Assembly: GCF_000722635.1 (NCBI RefSeq) | Contig: NZ_JOKH01000002.1 | Coordinates: 252,544-303,860 of the forward strand | DNA from: Endozoicomonas numazuensis | Lineage (GTDB): Bacteria > Pseudomonadota > Gammaproteobacteria > Pseudomonadales > Endozoicomonadaceae | Direction of reading: 5' to 3' | DNA: 51,317 nt | Shown here: positions 8,369 through 17,233 of the stretch, one piece after another | Layout: every line of letters starts with the position of its first letter | Numbering within the stretch: the first letter of the stretch is position 1 | Position numbers and translations under genes: made by a program | Notes under the pieces: model-generated | What the model saw: the letters and a program-made list of their open reading frames with translations, nothing else | The model's database searches: none | What the model was told of the DNA's origin: nothing

Positions 8369-9729
8369 TGAATCTTGTTAAACGTCTTGCAGCCCTCGGA
8401 CACATTGAAAATGTTGCAGAAAAAAACGATCTGAATAACTACCTACCCATTCGTGGCAAAAACAACACGATCAATTATGGCACAGTGGCAGGTAAGGTAC
8501 TTGGCTTGCTCCTTGGCAAGGAACTGAACACCAGTAAATACAGTCCAGAAGAGTTTAAAAATGCCTGTCTCAATGAACTCAGCGAGCTGCAAGTAGAAAA
8601 CGACATACTAGAGCATATCGAAAAAATGTATTTTCGGAATAATGCTCTGACTAAGGTGTCCCCTGAGTTTTTACTCCTGGGGCAAGAGGAGAAAGAAGCT
8701 CCCGCAAGCAAATATCTGAGCCAGATATTTAGAAGTTTCCTCAAAACTGACGATCAACCGAGTGAACTGGATTGTAAAGCCAACTTTATCGAAGCCATTT
8801 TTATTAAAATGTTGCAGAAATATCTGCTCGATCCTAATGAAAAAAAATCAGCGAAAAGCCGTCAGGAACAACCATATCTTCCTTACATGGCAGATAACTT
8901 CAGTAAGGACATCCGCTTCCTCAGTGGCAAGACGGAATACTTACTCACTCATTTTGAAGAGTTTCTAGAGCTTTACAACTTTCTGTACTGTTCACAGCTG
9001 GCACTGAATATCCGTAGCTGGACATCTGGAGAGCCGCGAAGTCAAAAAATGTACTTCATTCTTGATACTGAGAAAGCTAGCCAGGAGCGTAGCCATATCA
9101 AGTCAGATGGTTTCTACCCCATGCATCGCTCCATGGCTACCGTTTTTCCAATTCTATCTCTCCTTGACACGATTAATAAGCAAGCGCCAGATGAGTGTGT
9201 AGCTCCATTATGGCAATACGGCGATGCCTTGGTTTCAGAAGATTATGACTCCGAAGAGCTAGCGACCCAAATTAGTCAATATGCTGAAACCTTTGCATTG
9301 AATCGTAAAATCAAACTTCGCACTGGTGAGTACAGTAGTACACCTATTGACCAATTAAGACTGCTGGTGAGGTATGCGCTTGATCAGTTTGAGCGAAGTC
9401 GTTACACAGAGAAGAAAAGTAGACACGAAGTTCGTGATGCCTACCTGAAGCAGTTCGATGAGCATATTGCAAAACACTTTGTACAAAATAGAGGTAGTGC
9501 TGGCCGTGTTCTGGTTCTGAATCAGGACTATCTGTTGCTGCTTACCAATCTGACTATTGGAGCAAATGGACAACTCCGTTTTCAGGAGCTGTTAAAAGAA
9601 TTTCAAGCTCGCGGTGTCTATTTCGACAAACAATCCGAGCAAGCATTAATCGCCTTTTATGAACGTGTTGGCAACGTTGACCGTATGAGTGACAGTGGAG
9701 ACGCCGTATATGTCCGTAGCACCATTTGA
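8368..9729 (+). CDS. dptG: DptG, phosphorothioation-dependent restriction protein
   Basis: 453-aa middle member of the DptFGH restriction complex. No catalytic motif is visible. The sequence is helical and charged, with a central IRFLSGKTEYLLTHFEEF region and a C-terminal winged-helix-like segment ending DRMSDSGDAVYVRSTI. It starts on the last base of dptF and overlaps the start region of dptH, so the three proteins are probably made in fixed ratio. Identification rests on position between a DptF-like and a DptH-like gene and on the usual family length. Its biochemical role in published systems is poorly defined. Confidence 0.87.
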   Translation: MNLVKRLAALGHIENVAEKNDLNNYLPIRGKNNTINYGTVAGKVLGLLLGKELNTSKYSPEEFKNACLNELSELQVENDILEHIEKMYFRNNALTKVSPEFLLLGQEEKEAPASKYLSQIFRSFLKTDDQPSELDCKANFIEAIFIKMLQKYLLDPNEKKSAKSRQEQPYLPYMADNFSKDIRFLSGKTEYLLTHFEEFLELYNFLYCSQLALNIRSWTSGEPRSQKMYFILDTEKASQERSHIKSDGFYPMHRSMATVFPILSLLDTINKQAPDECVAPLWQYGDALVSEDYDSEELATQISQYAETFALNRKIKLRTGEYSSTPIDQLRLLVRYALDQFERSRYTEKKSRHEVRDAYLKQFDEHIAKHFVQNRGSAGRVLVLNQDYLLLLTNLTIGANGQLRFQELLKEFQARGVYFDKQSEQALIAFYERVGNVDRMSDSGDAVYVRSTI

Positions 9730-12700
9730 ACAATTTCTTGTACAGCGCCTCACTAGCTGGCTAGAAAATCGTATTAGCGCCGGTACCCGCTACCAATTCC
9801 AGTCTCCTGATGCTGAAAATACAAAGCGGTTGTTTGATCAAATAAAGACCAATTTTTCCGGCTCAATCACATTTTTCTCAACGCCACTGCACTATATCGA
9901 AATCAATGGCGTAAAACTGATATGTGTTGTTCATGCTGAAAGTCGTGATGAGCTGAGTGACGGATTTAATGATAACTACATTTCTGCCGTGCGAGATGAA
10001 GTTGCAGGTCAATCTGGTGATTTCAGTAACAGTGCCTTGCTGATCATTCACAACAGTTTGCTGGATACATTGATAAACAGTGCTGATAATCTTGCTGCCG
10101 ATGGAATGCCATGGGCTACTGAAAGCATCAAGGTAGATCTTGAAAACATCATTCAAAACCAGCCTAAACCCAGTCGTGTATTACTGTGCCTGTTGCGTTG
10201 GCAAGCTGAAGTACTGGAGGATCTGGGCGGCAGCATGTTTGGTTATGAACAGTTGTTTAGTGCCATGTCAACTGGCAGTGAACCTGATCTCACCTCGCTT
10301 GGTCTTTTGCCTGATAGTGGCCTTACAGACATGAACAGCGACAAACAAATTGAGCAAAGACTAAAAGATAATAAAAAGTTGTTTGATGATATCTACAACA
10401 CAATCAGCAATCACCCTGAAGAAATAGCTGAGCGTCTGTCTGACTTTGGCGAAAAGTTCATTAAAGAGCAGTTCGATAATCAGGAAGATGATGCCTGGAG
10501 ACTAACTGATGTTCAGGTATTCTGGAATGAAGTTGAAGAGCAACGTAAGCAAGGTCTTGATTTTGCAGCAATTGACTCCGAAGGTTGTAAAGTTGTAGGC
10601 CCTCGTAATAAACGGGAAACTGCCGCTGGCAAGCGTGAAAAGCACCTCATTCTTGTTGCTGAGCCTGATGCTCAATACTTTGACCTTAAGCTGTCTTTCC
10701 ATGGTAAGGACCTGGAGAAAAAGCAAGTAAGCATCAGCAACAACAAAAGCTTGAAAAATCTGTCTAGCGAAATCATTCGCCTCACCTCAGGTGGTAGTAA
10801 GCGTTACTTGAAAATACTGGCTCCATTCAATGGCCAGCCAACCTACTTGACAGTAAAAACCAATCGGCCTCGTACTAAAGAGTGTTTTACTTTCCACATC
10901 CTGGTAGTAAAAAAAGGTGACTTCCTGCTGAGAGGTTTCGAAAACAACTTTCTGGTTAACCCTGGTAAGCAAAGTCTCACCTTACAGACCGAAGAGATGA
11001 GTTTGCGACTCAATGACCAGCAATCTAGCATCTTTTATCTTTCTGAAGAAAATTGTGAAGCTGATGTCAATGACTTTGGCTTTATTAATTATCAGACAGA
11101 ATATGAGAGCTCAGACGAAGTCGTATTCACTCTACGTAATGCCAATAGCTGCTTAAAATTCAACATAGTAGGCGAAGTCAACCATGAAGCTCTGAGTTTG
11201 CCGTTGCTGATGGATGAAGGCCGCTTTAACCTTCTCTTCAATGATCATTATTATGGGCAATTTAACTCTGCCAATGGCAAGGTGATCATCGATAACAAGG
11301 AAGCCCGGGTAATAGGCCGTCGATTATTGCTGTTACAGCGAGAAGAATCTTTCCTGGAACTGGATCAGGTTTCCCAGATAAAAGATGGGATAAATGCTAC
11401 TGAACTGAAAACCGTTGCCCCAGATATCTTCCACGCATGGAATACCTTGACCGCATATCTGAAGAGTCGCAACACCCTTCTCTCACTCGTATCATGGGGT
11501 CCAGTTGTAACGGAACTGGTTCGCGATTACGTTACCGCCTGCCTGAACTATCTTAACAATATACCGCTAAGTCGAAATATCAGCGATGCCGACCGAATGG
11601 TTCTAAAAGTTGGGGTCGCGCAGTATGAAGATCAGGAATACTTCACTCCCTATCATCCACTGATTCTTGGTTACTATCTCAATCTGGTCGATCAGATTCG
11701 CGCTGACGAGACGAATCGCTCATTCAAAAACCTACCGGATGTGACCCGCAAACGTCTGAACCCAAAAGGGTTACTCCCATACGTTTACTCAGAGTCAAGT
11801 AACTTCAGCTACACCCAGGTTACCGACGAAAATCCGTTCTGGTTGGAAATGGTTCCTCAGCAGGACACCAGTTACAGCTATGTCATCAAACTGGTGAAAG
11901 AAAAATCAGAAGAATTTATCAAGACCTTCAGCGAGCTGTTTAAACAGGTCGATGACGCACCTCTGATCATAAACTCAGTAAATAATCGTGACAATTGCGA
12001 GATATTTTTGGGGCTTCTTAGCTATTACCTGGAACATTTACTTCATGCTCGACACGTACATGTCAATTTGTACGATGATGAGCTCTGCGAAACAGAGTTT
12101 GACCGTTTTGCTGAGATGGGTGCTTACGATCAGATCAAACAAGAATATCAGTTGGATAAGGGTAAAGCCCGAGAGAAGGCTGATAGCATTATCGATCTGC
12201 TGCGTAGTCGGCTCTCTTTCTCAAAGTTCACTCACGATGAACATGATGAGCAACAATACGCACACCTAAGCTTTTTCAAAAATAACCAAAAGGTTCAGCG
12301 TATAAGTAGCAACATCGACGAACATGTATCTGGCGTTGCTGCATCCGGACTTTTAAACGGTGAGTCGTCACTGAGCGATAATCACAGTTACAAAACAGGC
12401 TTTGGCCTCAAGAACATAGATTCTGAAGGCAAACCGCACTTGCAGCTAGCAAGACTCTATGGCCGGCTACTGTATCCATGCAAAGAAGCGAATGAAGAAT
12501 ACTCTGAACGTTCTTCTATTGCTTTAGCGGTAAGGGATGAGTTTAAAGATCTGTTGGAGAAATCCTATGAAAGCTCCATCTGGACAACCATTATTGACCC
12601 AAAAGTCACCCTGGACTTTTTCCAGAATGAGCAAAATCTGGTACTGATTCATTACTCCGACCAGTACACCAATTCAGCAGGATATGACGCCATTACAGTT

Positions 12701-14839
12701 ACTCGGCAGACTGATTTATACAAACAGATTCTCAGTCAGCAGGGTGATGATTTAATCAGTGAGTTCAATGCCTTTAATGGCGAGTGGCTACTGAAGATGG
12801 TGACAGACCGCCCCACTGAGAAGAAAGCCAAGCTGGGCATTATTGGTGGTTGGAAATTGGTCAGCGCCATGCTGTCTGGTTCGGATATCACCTGGGTTCC
12901 AATTTCTATAGCTGAAATGGTGCGAGTGTCAGGCAATATTGGCCTGAAGATTTCCGATAGTGACTTTGCTCCCTTCCATAAAGGCGGGAAATTCAAGGGA
13001 ACAATGTCAGACGACATCCTCTTCGCTGGCTTTAAGGATGGTCAGCTTTATTTATTACCTGTCGAAGTTAAAACAGGTAATCATGGTAAAGACTCTCTGA
13101 ACAAGGCTAAGGAGCAGTGCGAAGCTCTTCAACGTTATCTGGTTGAAGGCTTGTTTGGACCCGATACTCTGGAAGGTCGCATATACCGAAGTCTGTTTAT
13201 CCGTCAGGTACTGATGCAGGTAGAAAAGTATCAGCTGTATGGAGTTTTTGACAAAGACTACTTCTCTGAGTTTCTATCAAACCGCGAGATGTGGCTCAGT
13301 GGTGACTACAAGCTGGGGCAATTACAAGACTATCCGGAAGCCATGGTTGTTGCCCATCTTGATGGAGAAGGGGTATACCAGACAGCAACAGAGTTGAAAG
13401 ACTCTGTACTTGAGTTGCAAATTCCTATTGGCTATCTGGATATGCTGGTTAATCAGCCTCTTAATACATTGCTGTCGAAACTGGTATGCGATAATCAACT
13501 AAATATTCCTGAGCAATGGTTTTTGAGCAAGGGGTTGGAGTCACAAACTTACGAGCCTGAAGCATCTGTAAATGCAGAATCAGAGAGTGACGATGATTCT
13601 GAAGATGTTGACAGTTTAGATACATTGGTGACAGTTCCTGATCGCCCAACTGCAATCAATAATCAGACAGCTCCTGCTGAAACACAAGAATTGAATCCAA
13701 ATGATGATGGGGCACTGAAAATCCAGTTTGGTTCAGACCATACAACAGGTCAGGCTGTACATTGGGAGCCCACAAATACAGAAAAGGTATTCAATCCGAA
13801 CACCGCCATCATTGGTACGATGGGCACAGGTAAGACTCAGTTTACCAAGAGTGTCATTACTCAGTTGGTGCGCAATCAGGATAATAATGTCGATGGGCAG
13901 CCTCTAGGCATTCTGATTCTGGATTACAAGGCTGACTATATGAAAGAGGATTTCATAAAAGCCACCAATGCTAAAACATTTAATCTGGAAAACTTGCCCT
14001 TTAATCCCTTGGCTTTATTTGGTGATAAACCACGCTTGCCAGTACATACAGCAAGTTTGTTCCGTTCAACTCTGGCTACGGCATTTGGTCTCGGAGCGAA
14101 ACAGCAGAACAAGATTCGCAACCTGGTGATGGATGCTTATCAGCGTTCTGGCATCAATGCTAATGACAAGAGTACCTGGTCACGCCCTGCTCCAACCATT
14201 CAGCAAGTCTGGGATGTATTCATGGAAGATGAAAAAGTTGAGCAGGATAAACTTTTTGCGGTAATGGATGAGTTGATCAGCTTCCAGATCTTCGACCCTG
14301 ATACCAACAACTGTCAATCACTATACGATATGGTTGATGGTGTTACTGTCATAAACCTGTCTGGATACGACCCGAATATTCAGAATCTTGTGGCAGGTAT
14401 TATCCTGGATATTTTCTACAACCAGATGCATCAACAGGGAAGTTCCAAGGTAGACGGGAAGTTTCGACAGCTCACCAAATTTGTTTTGGTGGATGAAGCC
14501 GACAATTTCATGCGACAAGACTTTACCAGTCTGCGCATGCTGATGAAGGAAGGCCGTGAGTTTGGTGTTGGCACTATCTTGTCTACTCAGGAAATGGATC
14601 ACTTCCGCACTAACGATAATGACTTCTCCAGCTATATCAACAGCTGGATTATTCACAAAGTGGCTAAGCTGAAGAAGCAGGATATTCAGACCATTTTCAA
14701 CACTAAAGGCAAGGATGAAGAAGAGCGGGTAATGAGCCAGATACTACAGCTTGAAAAGCACTATTCGCTGTATATTGGCGGATCGAATAGTGCCCGGAAG
14801 ATTAAGGACTTAGCATTTTGGGAGATTAAAGATAAATAA
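9710..14839 (+). CDS. dptH: DptH, HerA/FtsK-like ATPase with nuclease-like motif
   Basis: About 1709-aa protein of the DptH (DndH) family. The ATG at 9710 is preferred over a GTG at 9689 that gives seven extra residues. The C-terminal third is a HerA/FtsK-like ATPase: Walker A GTMGTGKT (K at about 1375), Walker B FVLVDEAD (D/E at 1595-1596) and a later STQEMDHF segment typical of HerA-type sensors. Before it, MSDDILFAGFKDG followed by LLPVEVKTG (E1119, K1121) has the spacing of a PD-(D/E)XK nuclease core, then a KAKEQCEALQRYL helix. An acidic serine-rich linker separates the two. This suggests the DNA-translocating, cleaving subunit of DptFGH. It overlaps dptG by 20 bases. Confidence 0.9.
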   Translation: MSVAPFEQFLVQRLTSWLENRISAGTRYQFQSPDAENTKRLFDQIKTNFSGSITFFSTPLHYIEINGVKLICVVHAESRDELSDGFNDNYISAVRDEVAGQSGDFSNSALLIIHNSLLDTLINSADNLAADGMPWATESIKVDLENIIQNQPKPSRVLLCLLRWQAEVLEDLGGSMFGYEQLFSAMSTGSEPDLTSLGLLPDSGLTDMNSDKQIEQRLKDNKKLFDDIYNTISNHPEEIAERLSDFGEKFIKEQFDNQEDDAWRLTDVQVFWNEVEEQRKQGLDFAAIDSEGCKVVGPRNKRETAAGKREKHLILVAEPDAQYFDLKLSFHGKDLEKKQVSISNNKSLKNLSSEIIRLTSGGSKRYLKILAPFNGQPTYLTVKTNRPRTKECFTFHILVVKKGDFLLRGFENNFLVNPGKQSLTLQTEEMSLRLNDQQSSIFYLSEENCEADVNDFGFINYQTEYESSDEVVFTLRNANSCLKFNIVGEVNHEALSLPLLMDEGRFNLLFNDHYYGQFNSANGKVIIDNKEARVIGRRLLLLQREESFLELDQVSQIKDGINATELKTVAPDIFHAWNTLTAYLKSRNTLLSLVSWGPVVTELVRDYVTACLNYLNNIPLSRNISDADRMVLKVGVAQYEDQEYFTPYHPLILGYYLNLVDQIRADETNRSFKNLPDVTRKRLNPKGLLPYVYSESSNFSYTQVTDENPFWLEMVPQQDTSYSYVIKLVKEKSEEFIKTFSELFKQVDDAPLIINSVNNRDNCEIFLGLLSYYLEHLLHARHVHVNLYDDELCETEFDRFAEMGAYDQIKQEYQLDKGKAREKADSIIDLLRSRLSFSKFTHDEHDEQQYAHLSFFKNNQKVQRISSNIDEHVSGVAASGLLNGESSLSDNHSYKTGFGLKNIDSEGKPHLQLARLYGRLLYPCKEANEEYSERSSIALAVRDEFKDLLEKSYESSIWTTIIDPKVTLDFFQNEQNLVLIHYSDQYTNSAGYDAITVTRQTDLYKQILSQQGDDLISEFNAFNGEWLLKMVTDRPTEKKAKLGIIGGWKLVSAMLSGSDITWVPISIAEMVRVSGNIGLKISDSDFAPFHKGGKFKGTMSDDILFAGFKDGQLYLLPVEVKTGNHGKDSLNKAKEQCEALQRYLVEGLFGPDTLEGRIYRSLFIRQVLMQVEKYQLYGVFDKDYFSEFLSNREMWLSGDYKLGQLQDYPEAMVVAHLDGEGVYQTATELKDSVLELQIPIGYLDMLVNQPLNTLLSKLVCDNQLNIPEQWFLSKGLESQTYEPEASVNAESESDDDSEDVDSLDTLVTVPDRPTAINNQTAPAETQELNPNDDGALKIQFGSDHTTGQAVHWEPTNTEKVFNPNTAIIGTMGTGKTQFTKSVITQLVRNQDNNVDGQPLGILILDYKADYMKEDFIKATNAKTFNLENLPFNPLALFGDKPRLPVHTASLFRSTLATAFGLGAKQQNKIRNLVMDAYQRSGINANDKSTWSRPAPTIQQVWDVFMEDEKVEQDKLFAVMDELISFQIFDPDTNNCQSLYDMVDGVTVINLSGYDPNIQNLVAGIILDIFYNQMHQQGSSKVDGKFRQLTKFVLVDEADNFMRQDFTSLRMLMKEGREFGVGTILSTQEMDHFRTNDNDFSSYINSWIIHKVAKLKKQDIQTIFNTKGKDEEERVMSQILQLEKHYSLYIGGSNSARKIKDLAFWEIKDK

Positions 14840-14875
14840 TTATTAAATCTCAACATATTGATGCATGGCAATCAG

Positions 14876-14897
14876 AGAGCGGTTCATAAACCGCTCT
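14876..14897 (+). terminator. Hairpin after dptH
   Basis: AGAGCGGTT and AACCGCTCT pair perfectly over nine bases with loop CATA, 37 bases past the dptH stop. The following T-tract is poor, so it may attenuate rather than end transcription into the next unit. Confidence 0.6.
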
Positions 14898-14937
14898 TGA
14901 TTAAGTTGCAGCCAAAACACTCAAAAGGTCAATAATA

Positions 14938-17043
14938 ATGACTTTAAAGCAAATAAACATTCTGGAAGAATATCGAACAGGTGAACAGGATCTTGTAGAA
15001 GGTTTCTATAAGCCCTGCCTTCGTGAGTCTTTTTTCTACGATCGAGCAGTAGGGTATTTTCGTTCGACAGTTTTCCTTTTGATTGGCCCCAGTTTAATCG
15101 ATTTTGCCAAGCGCGGCGGCACAATGCGATTAGTTTGTTCTCCGGAATTGACAAGCGAAGATTACGATGCAATAAGTACTGGCTACCAAAGTCGTGATGA
15201 TACTCTAGGAAGCGCTTTAAGCAGAGATTTCGAGTCATTAAAGAGCGATGAACGGCTACAAGCCAATACTGAAGCCTTAGCTACACTTATTGCGCTTGGA
15301 GTGATTAGCGTTAAAATTGCCTTTCGCCCAAAAGGACAAGGAATCTACCACGAAAAAATGGGAGTATTTAAAGACAAACAGGGGGATGTTGTTTGCTTCA
15401 AGGGTTCAGTAAACGAGTCTTGGAGCGGTTGGCACGAGTATGGTAACTACGAATCCTTCGATACCTACTGTTCGTGGGATGAAACCAAAGAAACCATCCG
15501 TGTTAAAAACAATGAACAGTATTTTGAGCGTTTGTGGAATAATGAATTAGAAACCGTGCAAGTGGTCGAGCTGCCTGATATCGCTCGCGAACAGATTGAG
15601 TTGGTTGCCAAAGAAAGCATCGATGACATTGATGTCGCAAAACTCTACGAAGTCCAGAATGCAGAGCTAGAACGTTTAACCTCAAACAAGCGAAAACCAC
15701 TACCACATCAACTGTCTGCAATTAACGGCTGGATAGCTCAAGGTTGCCGTGGCGTGCTCGAACATGCCACTGGCAGTGGCAAAACCTTTACTGCGCTTAC
15801 AGCAATGAAGCCCCATCTGGATGAAGGTGGAGTTGTACTAGTGCTAGTACCCGATCGCCTTCTCCACAAGCAGTGGGGTGACGAGATCCTCGAAGAATAT
15901 CCTAATGTCACCATTCTCAAAGCCGGTGATGGCCATGACCGTTGGCGTAAGAACCGTCGTCTTCGCAAGTTTACTCAACCTGGTAAGGACTTTGGGCCCA
16001 GAGTAGTTCTTGTTACTATGGCCACCGCAAGGCTGACGGAATTCTGTGATGGACTCTGCCAGGGGGTACATTTGATGGTAGTCGCCGATGAGGTACACGA
16101 AATAGGCAGTGCCGGAAATGCCAAGGCTATGACTATCCAGACAGGAATGCGACTAGGGCTCAGTGCTACTCCGCGACGCTTTGGTGACCCCGCAGGCACT
16201 GACAAAATTTTCGCTTACTTTGGTGAAGTGGTTAAACCTCCTTTTACATTGATCGATGCTATCAAGCAGGGTCGCTTGGTAGAATACGAATACCATCCGG
16301 AACCTATTCGCCTAACGGCGGAGGAATCCGAAGAATGGGAAGCAGCCACACGCGAAATATCATTAGAGTATGCCCGCTCAAAACGAGATGATAGCGGCTC
16401 ACCAGTGGTAAACCCGCGACTGCAGAATATGCTTATACAGCGATCTCGCATTGCTAAAAAGGCTTCTGCAAAAATTCCCTATGCAGTAAAAACTTTAGTT
16501 GATAACTACATCGAGGGGCAGAGCTGGCTTGTCTACTGCGAAGACCAACATCAACTAAGAGAAGTGATGGATGCTCTGCGCTCACACGGTCACGATCCTT
16601 GTGAGTACCATACAGGAATGAAAGGGGATGCAGCGGCTTCTCTCGAATGGTTCAAACGGTTCGGCGGAATCATGGTGTCGATACGTTGCCTCGACCAAGG
16701 TGTCGACATCCCCAAAATTTCACACGCAGTTATTCTTGCTTCTTCGCAAAACCCTCGGCAATTTATTCAACGTCGAGGCCGTGTGTTGAGAGTGTGCCCC
16801 GGTAAATACCATGCAGTTATTCATGATGCTGTTGTGGTGCCTGTATGTTTAGAGCAAGAACCAGGTCAATTATCACTACTTAAAAGTGAAATTCAAAGAA
16901 GTATTCAGTTTTCTAACACAGCAATGAATCGCTCAGGTTCTAATAAATTAATTAACATTGCCATTGAGCTGGGTATAGACCCCGAAGAAGTCGGACTATT
17001 TGATACGGATGGCATAGAAGAGGAAAGGACTGATGACAATTAA
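14938..17043 (+). CDS. PLD-nuclease/superfamily 2 helicase, Dnd-associated restriction enzyme
   Basis: 701-aa fusion of a phospholipase-D-type nuclease domain and a superfamily 2 helicase. The PLD motif is H138-E-K140 ... GSVNESW (N159). The helicase has ATGSGKT (K282), DEVH (384-387), GLSATPRR, CLDQGVDIP and QFIQRRGRVLR. It matches what I recall of a family annotated as DNA phosphorothioation system restriction enzyme in other Dnd loci. It begins a five-gene unit after a hairpin that follows dptH. A single HxK motif per chain suggests the nuclease works as a dimer. It probably tracks along DNA and cuts it; which DNA it targets is not shown by the sequence. Confidence 0.85.
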   Translation: MTLKQINILEEYRTGEQDLVEGFYKPCLRESFFYDRAVGYFRSTVFLLIGPSLIDFAKRGGTMRLVCSPELTSEDYDAISTGYQSRDDTLGSALSRDFESLKSDERLQANTEALATLIALGVISVKIAFRPKGQGIYHEKMGVFKDKQGDVVCFKGSVNESWSGWHEYGNYESFDTYCSWDETKETIRVKNNEQYFERLWNNELETVQVVELPDIAREQIELVAKESIDDIDVAKLYEVQNAELERLTSNKRKPLPHQLSAINGWIAQGCRGVLEHATGSGKTFTALTAMKPHLDEGGVVLVLVPDRLLHKQWGDEILEEYPNVTILKAGDGHDRWRKNRRLRKFTQPGKDFGPRVVLVTMATARLTEFCDGLCQGVHLMVVADEVHEIGSAGNAKAMTIQTGMRLGLSATPRRFGDPAGTDKIFAYFGEVVKPPFTLIDAIKQGRLVEYEYHPEPIRLTAEESEEWEAATREISLEYARSKRDDSGSPVVNPRLQNMLIQRSRIAKKASAKIPYAVKTLVDNYIEGQSWLVYCEDQHQLREVMDALRSHGHDPCEYHTGMKGDAAASLEWFKRFGGIMVSIRCLDQGVDIPKISHAVILASSQNPRQFIQRRGRVLRVCPGKYHAVIHDAVVVPVCLEQEPGQLSLLKSEIQRSIQFSNTAMNRSGSNKLINIAIELGIDPEEVGLFDTDGIEEERTDDN

Positions 17044-17233
17044 AAGTGATCCATTGGCGGTACTACTCGCAGTAAAATCTGAAATGAAGACAGAGCTTAG
17101 CGATGAGCTATTAAAGGCTTGCTATCAACTTCAGAGCGAACACCAGTACGACAAAGAGCGTACCACTATGAAAAAAATGCAAGCGTTGGTTGAAAAAGCA
17201 ATTGCAAGTGATGAAGAGGATGTGTCTTTATGA
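17033..17233 (+). CDS. Small Dnd-module-associated protein
   Basis: 66-aa acidic helical protein starting MTIKSDPLAVLLAVKSEMK. Its ATG overlaps the helicase stop by 11 bases and its end overlaps the next start by 4 bases, so it is embedded in the operon and very probably translated. It has no catalytic motif or membrane segment. Small proteins sit between helicase and SMC-like ATPase genes in several DNA-modification-linked systems, where they may bridge the larger subunits. I do not recognise a defined family and assign no function. Confidence 0.7.
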   Translation: MTIKSDPLAVLLAVKSEMKTELSDELLKACYQLQSEHQYDKERTTMKKMQALVEKAIASDEEDVSL

